From assembly GCF_030867095.1 (NCBI RefSeq), contig NC_081828.1:47283434-47347433 (forward strand): DNA of 64,000 nt, given 5' to 3'. Numbering within the stretch: position 1 is the first letter of the stretch; each line of letters starts with the position of its first letter. This stretch comes from Alligator mississippiensis. Its lineage: Eukaryota > Chordata > Crocodylia > Alligatoridae. Shown here in pieces: positions 12,340 to 22,085 of this stretch. The notes under the pieces were generated by a model. It had not been told where the DNA came from and searched no databases. It saw nothing but the letters and a program-made list of their open reading frames with translations. The position numbers were made by a program, and so were the translations under genes.

Positions 12340-12612
12340 ACTTTTTTGAATTTTTTATACCTATATTTTTAAAAAATATATTATTTTATTCTTATTCTTT
12401 TCATTCCTATCTTTATTTTATTCTTTTTTATGTTCCTATTTCTATGTCATCAAGTGAACTTTATTTTGTGTATAAATCCGCTTATTTTTTTATTTCACTC
12501 AAACAACCACCCCTACAAACAAGGTGCTGAAATTCTCCAAGTGGTTATAACATGCACACAAATCTGCACCCTGTGAATTTCTTAGATAGATATATAGATA
12601 TATAGATATATC
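12340..12612. repeat. AT-rich tract with (GATATATA)n microsatellite
   Basis: A long T/A-rich tract (TTTTATTCTTATTC-like) is followed at about 12583-12612 by imperfect units of ATAGATAT. Confidence 0.7.
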
Positions 12613-13098
12613 TTTGAATGCATATTGGAGTATTGTGGTGTGCTAATTGGAACTCCAATAATACATTCTCTGCATTATCTCACAGGGGGTCCCCATCTCA
12701 GAAGACATCTGGAACCCCCCCTTCTGCACCCACATTCCTGCAGCCACATTCCTGCACTGTTGGGGATCATTATTTCGTTCAGTGTTTCCCTTTCATCCCC
12801 AAACACTACTCACCATGTCCCTCTTTGGATCTCTGTTCCCATAACCCCTCAAGTCATGGTTTCCTCAGGTTGTTCCCCATGCTCCGCTGGCTCTGCCAAA
12901 TTCAAATCCGTATACTAACCATCCAAGCTCCCTGCTAGGCTAACAAGAGACCCTGAATGGACATACCTCCCCCACACTTGGGAAACAGAAGCAGAGCTGC
13001 TTCATTATCACCTCCTCCCTCTCCAAACAGGGCACTGAAATTCTCAGAGTGCTTATAATATGCACATGAATCAGCACCCTGTGAATTTCCTATTTTTC
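12518..13098 (+). repeat. pair of direct repeats about 75 bp long, 0.5 kb apart
   Basis: Bases 12518-12592 and 13022-13098 share the series gctgaaattctc, gtggttataa/gtgcttataa, atgcacac/atgcacat and caccctgtgaatttc in the same orientation. The 430 bp between them is unique sequence. They lie downstream of the Harbinger transposase relic and may be internal repeats of that element or an old tandem duplication. Confidence 0.75.
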
Positions 13099-13357
13099 AG
13101 CATGCATACTGGGTGTCAAGTTAATGTGACCAGCGGTAGGCAATGCATTTTAATGTTCTTGCCGCATTTCACCCCCCATACAAACAAAGCAAAGGAAAAC
13201 CTCTAGACTTCAGCCCTTTCCAGCTCCCCCAACCCACCATCACGGACGCCTTTCCAGCCCCGACCCCCACTAAAGGCAATGTACTTATGAGACAAACAGA
13301 AGTGTTTCAACAAGTTTTTATTTTATTTGTAAAAACACTCAATGGTAACTGAGGCAA

Positions 13358-13650
13358 CAATGACTCCAAGATCCCTTTCCGCCTCCGTGCTGATGAGAAG
13401 GGTCCCCAGCCGATAGGTATGTTGCTGGTTTCTTCTCCCTAGATGTAGTACCCTGCACTTGTCCGCATTGAATTCCATCCTATTCTCATCAGCCCACCTC
13501 TGTAGCTAGATGCCGTCCCTCCCTTCTGGCATGCCCACCTCACCCCACATCTTGGTGTTATCAGCAAACTTGGACAATGTGCTTTCTACCCCCTTGTCCA
13601 ACTCATTGATAAAAATATTAAGTAGTACAGGCCCAAAGTGATTCCCCCAA
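13358..13650 (-). mobile_element. CR1 LINE, internal ORF2 fragment (reverse transcriptase), antisense
   Basis: Read on the minus strand it encodes the CR1 reverse transcriptase from the VPQGS-VLGP-like turn through LSKFAD(N)TKMWGE, NRMEFNADKC and LHLGRRNQQHTYRL to ERDLGVIV. The catalytic F-A-D-D box reads F-A-D-N, and there is a stop after the GRDGI stretch, so it is dead. It is cut at both ends, which is unusual for CR1 copies because these normally keep their 3' end. The 5' edge coincides with the end of the tRNA-like sequence at 13650-13723. Confidence 0.85.
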
Positions 13651-13723
13651 GGCACTACTGGGATTTGAACCCAGGATCTCCTGCTCGCTAGACAGGCACT
13701 TTAACCAACTAAGCCACAGTGCC
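13650..13723 (-). tRNA. tRNA-Thr-like gene or pseudogene (anticodon position reads AGC)
   Basis: The minus strand folds into a complete 74-nt cloverleaf: 7-bp acceptor stem (GGCACTG/TAGTGCC, one G-T pair), D stem GCTT/AAGT, anticodon stem CCTGT/GCAGG with one wobble pair, 5-nt variable loop AGATC, perfect T stem CTGGG/CCCAG, and discriminator T. The body matches vertebrate tRNA-Thr(AGT) closely, and the A box (TGGCTTAGTTGG) and B box (GGTTCAAATCC) are intact. The anticodon loop is CTAGCGA, giving AGC (an alanine anticodon) instead of AGT, with G at position 37. Several differences from tRNA-Thr are CG-to-TG or CG-to-CA changes, the usual decay of methylated CpG. No TTTT stands directly after the 3' end; the first T run is about 40 bp on, inside CR1. 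I judge it a tRNA pseudogene or SINE-like relic. Confidence 0.8.
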
Positions 13724-13800
13724 TATGTGGCCAAGTAAGGCCACACAATGGCCCCCTGAGCAGTGTTTACAAGCTGAGGGTAGGGGGCACCATGCCCTGT

Positions 13801-14995
13801 CTACCCATATCTCTGTCTGGCTGCTGCTTCCCGCACTTCCTCAGACCAGGACTCACTGAATACCTCACTCTGGGTCTCACAAATATTGTGAAGCATGCAG
13901 GCTGCCACAATGAACACTGTAATGTTTTCTGGCTCCACCTTGAGCCTGTAGTTCAGTGAGCTCCATTGTGCTTTCAGGCAACTAAAGGTGCATTCAGTGG
14001 TCATCCAGCATTTGTTGAGGAAGTAGTTGAATACCATCGTTTGCCAGTCAGTAACTTGTCCTCCATATGGCTTCATGAGCCAGGGCAGGAGGGGGTAAGC
14101 TGCGTCCACTATGATAAGCAGGGGCATGGCAACACCCCAGACCACTGCATCAGGGATCCTGGGCACATATTGTCCTTTCTCCATCATGCCAGGCAGTGGC
14201 AAGTTTTGAAAGACATGCACATCATGCATGCTGCCTGCACAGCCTGTATAAATGTTAGTGAAGCATCCTCAGTGATCAACTATGGCCTGGAGGATCACAG
14301 AGGCAAATCCCTTCTTGTTGGTGAATGACTGGCTCCCCTGGGATGAGGATAGAACCGGGATATGTGCACTCTCCAATGCATCCACACAGTTAAGGAACCC
14401 CATGATCTTGAAGCCTCCAACAGCTTCCCTCAGGTTATGGAGAAAGATGAAGCTGTTTGCCATGACATCCTGCAGTAGCTGGCATACCTCACGTATTGCC
14501 ATCCCATCTGTGCAGGAAGCCATACCGAACTGGTTCCTGATGAAGTAGAGGCTGGTGGGGGTGGCCATCCTCTTTTATGGTGCAATGAGGTGGCACATGA
14601 CAGTGTACTGGCGCTCAACGTACAGTGACAGCAACGAGATTGTGCACAAATGTGTCCCCACTATAAGGAAGCTCTTGAGCCACTGTTGATCATCCCAAGT
14701 CGACAGTACAATGCATTTCCACCAGTTAGAGCTGCTTGTACCTTGTGATCGTTGCTCTGTAGGTTGATCCACAGAACCCTGTTGGCCTTGAGATCCATGG
14801 TTTCCACTCAGTTCTCCAACTCCAGCTCACAGCCCACTGACTTGTATAGCAAGGCCTGCGAAGTTGCTACCCTGCTTTCTCACCTTTGTAGCAGGTCCAT
14901 CATAGTCTGCATTGCATTCAGCAGTATCTCTGCATTACTGAGTGCCTCCGTTCTCTGGTTGGACATATCCAGGGCAGTCAACAATATCTGATTCT
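13801..14995 (-). pseudogene. PIF/Harbinger transposase (HARBI1-like), decayed
   Basis: One reading frame runs on the minus strand from at least 14772 to 13801, broken by two stop codons and no frameshift. In order it shows a WDDQQWL block, KRMAT (canonical KRVAIAL), GFLNCVDALESAHIP (canonical GFPNCVGAIDGTHIP), FTNKKGF, VDH, the HDVHVFQNLPLP block, IPDAVV, VDAAYPLLPWLMKPY, the TTECTF-CLKAQW block and AACMLHNICE. This is the DDE nuclease of the DDE_Tnp_4/HARBI1 family. The second Asp (codon 14104-14106) and the Glu (codon 13993-13995) survive; the first catalytic Asp is replaced by Glu. The stops are TAA just before KRMAT and TGA just after VDH, the latter where relatives have Arg (CGA to TGA, a CpG transition). 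Upstream (14773-14995) the minus strand has Leu-rich N-terminal remnants (NQRTEALSNAEILLNAMQ) in another frame with stops. It cannot be active. Confidence 0.88.
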
Positions 14996-15111
14996 CCTCG
15001 CAGATTCCATCAGGATTCATTGAAACTATGTTGTTATGCAGGACACAACAGCTACTGTTTCTCTCAGAGCATTACCTTGCTTGCACTAAGGGGGTTGAAT
15101 AGGTAGGGCTG

Positions 15112-15655
15112 TTGAACAGGTCCATTAGCATTATAACAGCCCTGCTCTTTACATGTGAATTCCTACACACATCAGGCTCCTGTAAGCACCCCTTCTCTAA
15201 AAACTGGCAGTGTCCGATGACCCCAGAAACCCATGATCCGCCCAAAGCCATACATAATAGCACTTAGTGGACCAATGAATAGACCTGCCATGAAGTATCA
15301 TCCCAGCAAACACCCCCAACCTGGCAGAAGCCAGGAGAGGAAATGTGGGTATGAGATCCCCATGCTCTTTTTGAATAGGTCCCATTAGCACATCAAGAGC
15401 TATGCCAGACATTGAGGTGCCAAAACCACCAAGTAATATCACAGCCACAAATGTCCAAAATCTCCCTAAACCCATTTTCGATTATATGGACTCAGTGGAA
15501 AAAAGGCAGGCACTGAGCAGAACAACAAAATGCCTGAACCCTGAATTCAGGGATGTTGAATAGGGACATTAGCATTAACAGCCCTGCTCTTTACATTTCA
15601 ATTCCTATACACCCCAGGTTCCTGTAACCACCCCTCCTCTAAACACTTGGGGTTT
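15112..15655 (+). repeat. pair of direct repeats about 100 bp long
   Basis: Bases 15112-15215 and 15553-15655 share gttgaaNagg, cattagcatta, acagccctgctctttacat, aattcctaNaca and cctgtaa-caccc in the same order. A second short repeat (cactgagcagaa ... tgaaccctgaatt) occurs at about 15513-15545 and 15692-15726. They lie upstream of the Harbinger relic's coding part and may be non-coding repeats of the same element. Confidence 0.7.
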
Positions 15656-15769
15656 TATGTTTTTTGGGGATTATCCCTGAAGTCCATCAAGCACTGAGCA
15701 GAAAATTGAATGGATGAACCCTGAATTTCCCCCCTCCCCCCCCAACCAAATAGACCCCCAGGAGCACAG

Positions 15770-16680
15770 CTGAGTGATTGATAGGTTGGACAGTGTTGCT
15801 GTGGGGGGAGGGGAGTGTGCCTGAAGGGACAGCTACTCCTTTGGCATGCCCAGCATGCGGCTCTGACCAGTGCTGCACATTGCGGCGAGGAGTGCAGCCT
15901 GGCTGGACTGCCTCTATCACCGGGCTTCCTGCTGCGCATGTGCAGCTTCTGCACTCATGCACCACTGGAAGGAAGCTCCATGTACTGGAGCTGGCTGCCT
16001 TCACCACTGCCTGCTGTGTAGGTGCCATGACTCTGCAGGGAAGCAGGGGCCAGGACTCCCCTACATGTCCAGCAGAGTCCAAGGACCTGTGCAGCAGAGA
16101 GAGGAGAAGGCAGCTGGCTTCAGAGCATGGAGCTGCGCGTGTGCAGTGAGGAGCCCTGGAGATAGAGGCAACCCAGCTAGACTGCTGCTGCTGCTGCTGC
16201 CGCCGCCACCGGCAGGGGCTGCGCGCCATGTGTGGAATGTGAAGTCCCCATACCTCACTGCTCTCACACCCATACCCTGCCCACCCCAACTCCATGCTGC
16301 CACTGCCCCCCTGGACAAGGGCTCCATGCTGCTGCCAGCCCCACACTCCACCCTCCTACCCAGCTGCAACTCCCCACCACCCCTGCCCCCACCACTTCCC
16401 TACCTGCTGAGCAGGTCCCCCAGTGGCTGTAGCCATAGGAGCAGCAGTCCCAGCTGGAAGCTGCGTGCTGCCTGAGCTGGGACTTTCCACCCACAAGGGT
16501 GGGAGTGAGGCATAACAGGGTATTTTGGCAAGGGTGTGTGTATATGTGGGTACCTCACGCCCAACCTTGTGGCTGGGTGGGGTACAATTAGTTGGTGGGT
16601 GCCTTGGGTTCGATTAAAGTGCCTGGTGGGCTAGATGTGGCCCACGGGCCATACTTTACCTGCCCCTGCTCTGAGCGCAT
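15770..16680. repeat. GC-rich block ending in a hAT-like terminus
   Basis: The block is GC-rich with a (CTG)6 run at 16182-16199 followed by CCGCCGCC. Long open frames on both strands are composition effects. Its right edge, read on the minus strand from about 16672, is CAGGGGCAGGTAAAGTATGG followed by CCCGTGGGCCACATC, a hAT-style terminus. The matching left end was not found, so the extent is uncertain. Confidence 0.4.
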
Positions 16681-17039
16681 GCAGCTTCTCTGGGTTCAGG
16701 AGTTCAGCTGGTGATTGGCAGTGGAGGAGAACAAAACAAATTCAAAACCAGGCAGCCAGGCTTGACTAACTGTTAATTGCCACCAGTAAAAGACAGGCAT
16801 GCCCATCACCAGCTCAGGCAAGGCCCTCACTCTACAAGCCAGCAAATCTCCTTCTCCAACCCTTCTACACTTCCCCTCTTACACACTGGAAACATGAAGT
16901 GAAGAACTGAACAAAACAAATAGAAACCTTTATTTACAAACCAAATATTAACCATAATTAAACAAACCATAGAACAGCTTTCATAAGATAACTATGCATA
17001 ATTATCTAAGCAATAATAACAAAATGTTAGATGCAAGAG
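16681..17039. other. no gene seen
   Basis: No gene or classifiable repeat in these 360 bp; the right part is AT-rich and abuts the CR1 5' truncation point. Confidence 0.5.
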
Positions 17040-18215
17040 TCGAGGTAGATGTCACCTGCTTCGATTTTAAGGAGGCCTTTGATACAGTATCTCATCCTAT
17101 TCTCATAAACAAACTGAGCGGCACAGATGATTACACAGTCAAGTGGGTGGCAAATTGGCTTAAGGGTCACACCGAGACAGTGGTGGTGGGCGGGTTGGTA
17201 TCGACCTGCAAAGATGTGGGCAGTGGGGTCCCCCAAGGCTTGGTCCTCGAACCTGTGCTATTCAGTGCTTCATCAGTGACTTGGATGAGGGCATGGAGAG
17301 CACTCTGTCCAAATTTGCAGATGACACGAAATTATGGGGTAAAGTTAATATACTAGTGGGAAGGAATCGAATCCAGGCAGACCTGGACAGGTTGGAAAAG
17401 TGGTCAGAAAAGAATAGGATGCAGTTCAACAGAGACAAGTGCAAAATGTGGCATCTAGGGAGAAGGAATCACCAACACACCTATAGGCTAAGGGATGACC
17501 TTCTCAGCAGCACAGAGGCAGAAAGGGATCTCAGAGTCATAGTTGACTCCAAGATGAATGAGCCATCAATATGACGGAGTAATCAGTAAAGCTAACCACA
17601 CTCTATCATGCATTAGCAGGTACATCACAAACAGGTCTAGGGAGGTGATACTTCCCCTCTATGCGGCATTGGTCAGGCAGCAGTTGGAGTACTGAGCCCA
17701 GTTCTGGGCACCACACTTCAAGAGGGATGTGGATAACCTTGAGAGGGTCCAGGAAGGCCATTCATATGGTTAGGGGCCTGCAAGTAAGGCCCTATGAGGA
17801 GAGACTGAGGGACCCGGATCTCTTCAGCCTCTGCAAGAAAAGGCTGAGAGGGAATCTTGTGGCCATTTACAAATTCATCGGTGGAGGAGGCAGCAAGAAA
17901 TTGGAGATGCTATGTTTACCATGGCACCCCTTGGAATAACCAGGAACAACAGCCACAAACTGACAGAGAGCAGATTTAGGGTGGACATCAGGAAGAACTT
18001 CTTTACGGTAACAGTTGCCAGAATCTGGAATGGGCTTCCAAGGGAGGTGGTGCTCTTCCCTACCCTGGGGGGTCTTTAAGAGGAGCCTGGACAAGCACCT
18101 GGCTGGGGTCATCTGACCCCAGGAGTCTTTCCTGCCCAGGGCAGGGGGTCGGACTCAAATGATCTATTGAGGTCCCTTCTGACCCTAACAACTATGAAAG
18201 TATGAAACTATGAAT
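17040..18215 (+). mobile_element. CR1 LINE, 5'-truncated copy with reverse transcriptase
   Basis: The copy starts inside the reverse transcriptase at VDVTCFDFKEAFDTVSHP and carries KWVANWLKGHTETVVV, SGVPQGLVLEPVLFS, the catalytic box LSKFADDTK (FADD intact, codons 17313-17324), NRMQFNRDKCKMWHLGRRN, AERDLRVIVDSKM, the RPYEERLRD block and a C-terminal WNGLPREVV block. Several frameshifts separate these parts (open segments 16994-17356, 17281-17574, 17661-17939). The 3' UTR has CAGGGGGTCGGACT and GGTCCCTTCTGACCC, and the copy ends in degenerate octamers (ctatgaaa gtatgaaa ctatgaat). It is a dead retrotransposon copy of about 1.2 kb. Confidence 0.92.
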
Positions 18216-18305
18216 TATTACACCAGAGGAATTTCTTTTTACTACCATAATGATGTATGATTTGTGAAAAAAAAAAAAAAAAATCAAACTAAGCAATAAT
18301 GATTT

Positions 18306-18542
18306 CTAACTAAAAGGCCTCAGCTCTAAGATTGACTTTCCGAGCTTGACTGCAAACTGGTAGATGGCAGAGCACCGATCCATACTGGCCTGGATGGTAA
18401 TTTGGGGAAGGTGGTTGCATTCATGGTCCAGGGCAGGCTGATAGAGCACTTTAGTCTTCTCAATGTTGAGAGAATCCTGGAATTTGGTAGGCTTCTCTGA
18501 AAAGATCCATCTCTGTCTGAAGGGTTTCCTCAGTGTGTGCAA
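18306..18542 (-). mobile_element. fragment of a second, non-CR1 non-LTR reverse transcriptase
   Basis: The minus strand encodes FSLNIEKTKVLYQPALDHE and then LPQITI. This resembles the (L/I)SLNIKKTKVLYQPxP ... ITI segment that follows the catalytic box in a widespread group of animal non-LTR retrotransposons other than CR1. Only about 80 codons remain; the usual F-Y-L-G-S block downstream is not recognisable. The clade cannot be fixed from this piece. Confidence 0.5.
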
Positions 18543-18559
18543 GGTTGTCTAACGTATTA

Positions 18560-19565
18560 GTCTAACCTATTAGTAAAACTACATAGTCAGTGTAGTTTGA
18601 GCCAGTAACTTTAGTATGTGCTGACACAACCACAAGACATAATACCCTAACCTGCCACAAATAAAACAGGGAGACAACAGCAGTAAAAGTCCTGCTGCTA
18701 CAACTGCTATTAAAATATGCTTCAGGGATCCAAGTAAGAGGGCCACACCCTGCACTAGGGAGAAAGGCAAAACCCTCCTCAGCCTGTACGGATCTGACTA
18801 CAGGGTAAAATTCCTTCCTGAGCCCAAATATGGCTATTGTATTGGTCCTGAATGGAGAGGAAAGACCTTCTGACTAGAAACCTCTGGGGTTTAAGACTCA
18901 GGAGCAACACTGGCACATCCCAGTAGAGATCCCCAGCCTTGGCTGCAGCCAATACCCAGTACTTTTAAGGCAGGCAAAAAAACAAAAAAAACCAAAAAAA
19001 CCCTGTAACATGTAGCAGCAGGAAGAGAAAAAAATTCTTCCTGGTCCCATGTGGTAACCAGCAAAGCCCAGAGGCATGAGAAATACCCATAGCAGAGCAT
19101 AGACAGCTGCTCCTAAATCATCACTGACGAATGCTTACCCAATCTCTTCTTGAACACCTCCAGCGATGGAGACTTCACAACTTTCCTAGGCAATCTATTC
19201 CACTGCCTCACTGTTCTAACAGTGTAGAAGTTTTTCTGGATGTTCAATATAAACCTACCTTCCTGCAACTTCAAGCCACTGTTTCACATTCTACTCTCTG
19301 CAGTGAGAGAAATAAGGTGTTTTCCCTCTTCTTTATGGCAGCCCTTCGGATATTTGAAGACTGCTATCACGTCCCTTCTTAAGCACATTTTGGGCAACCT
19401 GAACATGCCTGTTTTCCTCAACTTCACCTCATATGACTTGCCTTCCAAGCCCTTTATCATTTTTGTCACCTGCCTCTGCACCCTTACTTCTCCATGTCCT
19501 TTTTAAAATGCGGAGCTCAAAACACACAGCATTCTAGATGACGCCTAACCGGAGCCTAGGAAAGG
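18560..19565 (-). mobile_element. old CR1/L3-like LINE, 3' part, antisense
   Basis: Read on the minus strand, 19560-19110 follows the end of CR1 ORF2: a block for MIKGLEGKSYEVK (canonical IKGLE..SYE), the LRRDVIAVFKYPKG block (canonical LRGDLIAVFKYLKG), a region encoding KFFYTVRT-like residues, and [17 protein letters not shown]. From 19110 to 18560 it continues as a long 3' UTR with GGACCAGGAAGAATTTTTT and CAGGAAGGAATTTTACCC blocks, as in the L3-like CR1 branch. The A-rich run at 18977-19000 interrupts this UTR. Confidence 0.75.
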
Positions 19566-20031
19566 GCAAGTTGTGAACACAGTCTGAGCCAGTGTAAAAC
19601 TAGCACAGCTCCATTAGCTTCACTCCAACTATGGCTGCTTACACCTGCTGAAGATTTTCTCAATTAGGTTTTCAAAAGTGTCCTTGTTCTTTCTTTCTTT
19701 CTTTTTTTTTTGTTTTTGTTTCCCTGTTTCCCCAGATACTGAATATGCTAGAAGAGTCCAAATCAAGTTATCCACTTCAGCTTGAGAAATACCCACTGCT
19801 TTTGGTATGTTTTAATGAGTTGATGCAAGTTCTGCTCAGTTATTACAAATATTAAGTTAATATTTACAGCAGATGTCATGCATGCACAGAAATCAGTCTA
19901 ATTACAAGGCCACTTTCCATTCAAAATAAGTATTGCTATTTAATAAAATGGATGATTAAATAATAGAAGACAGAAGTTTTCCCACTAACTGTAATGGAAA
20001 CAGGCCCACAGCCACATTGCATACAGACATA
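19566..20031. other. no gene seen
   Basis: No supported gene. A T-rich run (TTCTTTCTTTCTTTTTTTTT-like) lies at about 19690-19712. Confidence 0.5.
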
Positions 20032-20995
20032 CTTGTGTAGCCCGGGTGTACACGGGTTTGTACTCCCCCCTCCAATTGAGGGAATTATTGGCAGGGTAGT
20101 GTGCTGTGGAGGGACACAGCAGCCCATGGCCACCTCCATCCCCTATAAAGTCAGACCCAGTCAATCAATTACTTAACTATACACAGATTTATTATTACAA
20201 CAAAATCATTAGAAGGTAAGGACATAGATTATAGATATGAACAAGTTCACAAAACAATAAACCCTATACCATATATATTACCACATATACATACACACAC
20301 ACACATATACATACCCAATTATTATTCAAAAATACAAATGAGCAATAAAACAACCCAGAACAAAGGATAACCTTATAACTCTATAAATACCCAAACTATT
20401 ACTTCAACTTATTCACATAAAGTATAAGGTACAGTCTACATATATAACAAGCAATCCTTAGACTACCTGGGTGCCCTTCAGGGCAAGGGCCCCACTCCCA
20501 AGGTATCACTACAGGAAACAAGGTGGGGGAAAAGAAAAGAAGAGGGAGACCCCAAAGGCTCCTAAGCCCCACCTCCCTATCACCCAGGAGCAGCCCACGT
20601 GGTGCTCCTTCACAACCCTAGGGGTCCCTCCCCTGTGGGGGCCCTTCTCCAGTGTAACTTACCACTCCACAGTCCCAGAGGGTTGCCTCCCGTTCTCCAG
20701 GTCAAGCTCTGTTCCCCACCGGGCTTTCCTGCCACCCATCTCTGCTGCCGCTGGCCCAGTTTAGGTCCACATGCATCGCTGTGTGTAGCAGGCGCTTCAC
20801 CTTGTGCTAGGGGTTGGAGGCCCAGGCACCCTTGTGCAGCACTGGGGCTCGGTCTGCTCCCGGACCCTCTGTGCAGCATTGTCTGCACTGAACTGCTGCC
20901 CCGTGCCAGCAGCTATAGACCCGAGCCACCTCAAGCCATTCTCAGGGTGTCTCACCCTCTGTGCAGCGCCTCCTGTACCAAGCTCCCAGCCTCAC

Positions 20996-21113
20996 GTGGA
21001 GGTTGGGGACCTGAACCACCCAAGCAGCTCTAAAGATCCTGCTCCATGCATTGTGTGGAGGTTGGGGACCTGGGCCACCCAAACGGCTCCAAAGATCCTG
21101 CTTCATGCTCCGG
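20996..21113 (-). repeat. 59-bp tandem repeat inside the LTR
   Basis: Two units with period 59 bp start at 20996 and 21055, each with GTGGAGGTTGGGGACCTG, then CCACCCAA and AAAGATCCTGCT. More degenerate relatives (CTGTGCAGC, GAGCCACCTCA blocks) occur through 20815-21230. Confidence 0.85.
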
Positions 21114-21377
21114 CCTGTGCACCGTGTCTCTGGCTGCATGCCAATGTTGCAGAACCAAGCCACCTCACGCAGCTCCCAGGGTCCACACGCTGTGCACCGT
21201 GCTGCGCGCTGAGAGCCTAACCACTGGAGCTGTCCGCAGCTCCCCGCCAATAGAAGTCTTCAGGGGCTCTTCCAGGCTACTGCTTCACCCTGCTGAGCAG
21301 CTCTCCTCAGCTCTTCTAAGCCCCGCCCTTCTGTCTTCTCTGTCCTTGATGCATCTACCCGGTGTTTGGCATGCAGC

Positions 21378-21521
21378 TCTTTTTATACTCTCCAGGGCTC
21401 CGCCCCTGAAGTCTTCCAGACCTGACAGTGTTGCAGTCTATAATCAGGCCCAGGGAAGCTCTTCTCCCCCTCCCCTCAGGAAAGGGGTGTGACTTAACTC
21501 CTCTTGCTGCCTCCTAATTGG
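21378..21521 (-). promoter_or_regulatory. LTR promoter: TATA box, GC box and CCAAT box
   Basis: In minus-strand order there is CCAAT at 21517-21521, GGGGCGG at about 21400-21407 and TATAAAA at 21381-21387. The arrangement is that of a pol II core promoter in the U3 part of the LTR; transcription would run towards lower coordinates. Confidence 0.6.
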
Positions 21522-21604
21522 TAGATGGACTCCACCAATCAAAACAGCAGAATCCCCGGCCTGGGACTCAGCCCAAGCTCCAAAAGGTAAGGCTGCTACA
21601 CTTG

Positions 21605-21892
21605 TTTCTTCAGCTGTTGCCCCCCAAATCTTAAAAGAGCTAAAAGGACTACTGCCTACACTCCAGTTCTCAGGACCCTGGGAGCTCAAAGTATTTGGGG
21701 GCATAATAGAAGAGCTACTCATACCTCAGTAAGAGAAGCACTTATGAGTTTACAGTGCTAAGCTCTTTAATTGAAGCATAAATATCATAAACTACTTTAA
21801 TTGTACTGTTCCAATATTTGATTGACTTTCCAAAGAGCTTTTCCTAGATTTTGGACATTTAACATTTTAAAATTAAGTATCTATGGTCTTAT
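21605..21892. other. no gene seen
   Basis: Unique-looking AT-rich DNA without a supported feature. Confidence 0.5.
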
Positions 21893-22085
21893 GAATGGAG
21901 CACTGGATGAGGAGTCAAGTGACATGGTTTATTTCATCCCTCAGCCACAGACTTCCTGTTTGACCTGGGGCAAAATCATTTAATCTACCCTGCTCCTAAT
22001 CTGTAAAATGAGGATAATACTTCATTACATCACAAGGCTGCTGGAAGGAAGAATTTGAGGTGTTCTGCTGCTTAATGGTGAAGGT
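21893..22085 (+). repeat. MIR-like SINE
   Basis: MIR blocks appear in plus-strand order: tgaatggagcactgga, cttcctgtttgacctggggc, then AATCTGTAAAATGAGGATAA and caaggctgctggaagg. Diverged, old copy. Confidence 0.8.

Larger units (their letters stand above)
20036..21600 (-). mobile_element. solo LTR of an endogenous retrovirus-like element, 4-bp target duplication
   Basis: The unit has perfect 6-bp inverted ends TGTAGC...GCTACA and is flanked on both sides by CTTG (20032-20035 and 21601-21604), as expected for an integrated LTR. On the minus strand it starts with a promoter-like 240 bp: CCAAT (21517-21521), a GGGGCGG box (about 21400-21407) and GAGTATAAAA (TATA, 21381-21387). It has a poly(A) signal AATAAA at 20188-20193 and ends 150 bp later, giving U3, R and U5 in order. 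The inferred R region is about 1.2 kb, much longer than normal, GC-rich and carrying tandem repeats, so extra sequence may have been gained. No second LTR or internal gene is in the window. Confidence 0.7.

Noticed and set aside
13966..14991. Plus-strand open frames over the Harbinger relic
   Set aside because: They are antisense shadows of the transposase frame, which is the one with recognisable DDE motifs.
16182..16199. CTG repeat as an expansion locus
   Set aside because: Only six units, interrupted at once by CCG units, and not in a recognisable gene.
15687..16475. Open frames of up to 219 codons on both strands
   Set aside because: They overlap each other on opposite strands in GC-rich DNA with CTG and GGC runs, have no domain motif and start in arbitrary places. 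This is what high GC content gives by chance.
20599..21492. Open frames of 138-148 codons on the plus strand
   Set aside because: They lie inside the solo LTR, antisense to its promoter, and their protein repeats simply reflect the 59-bp tandem repeat.
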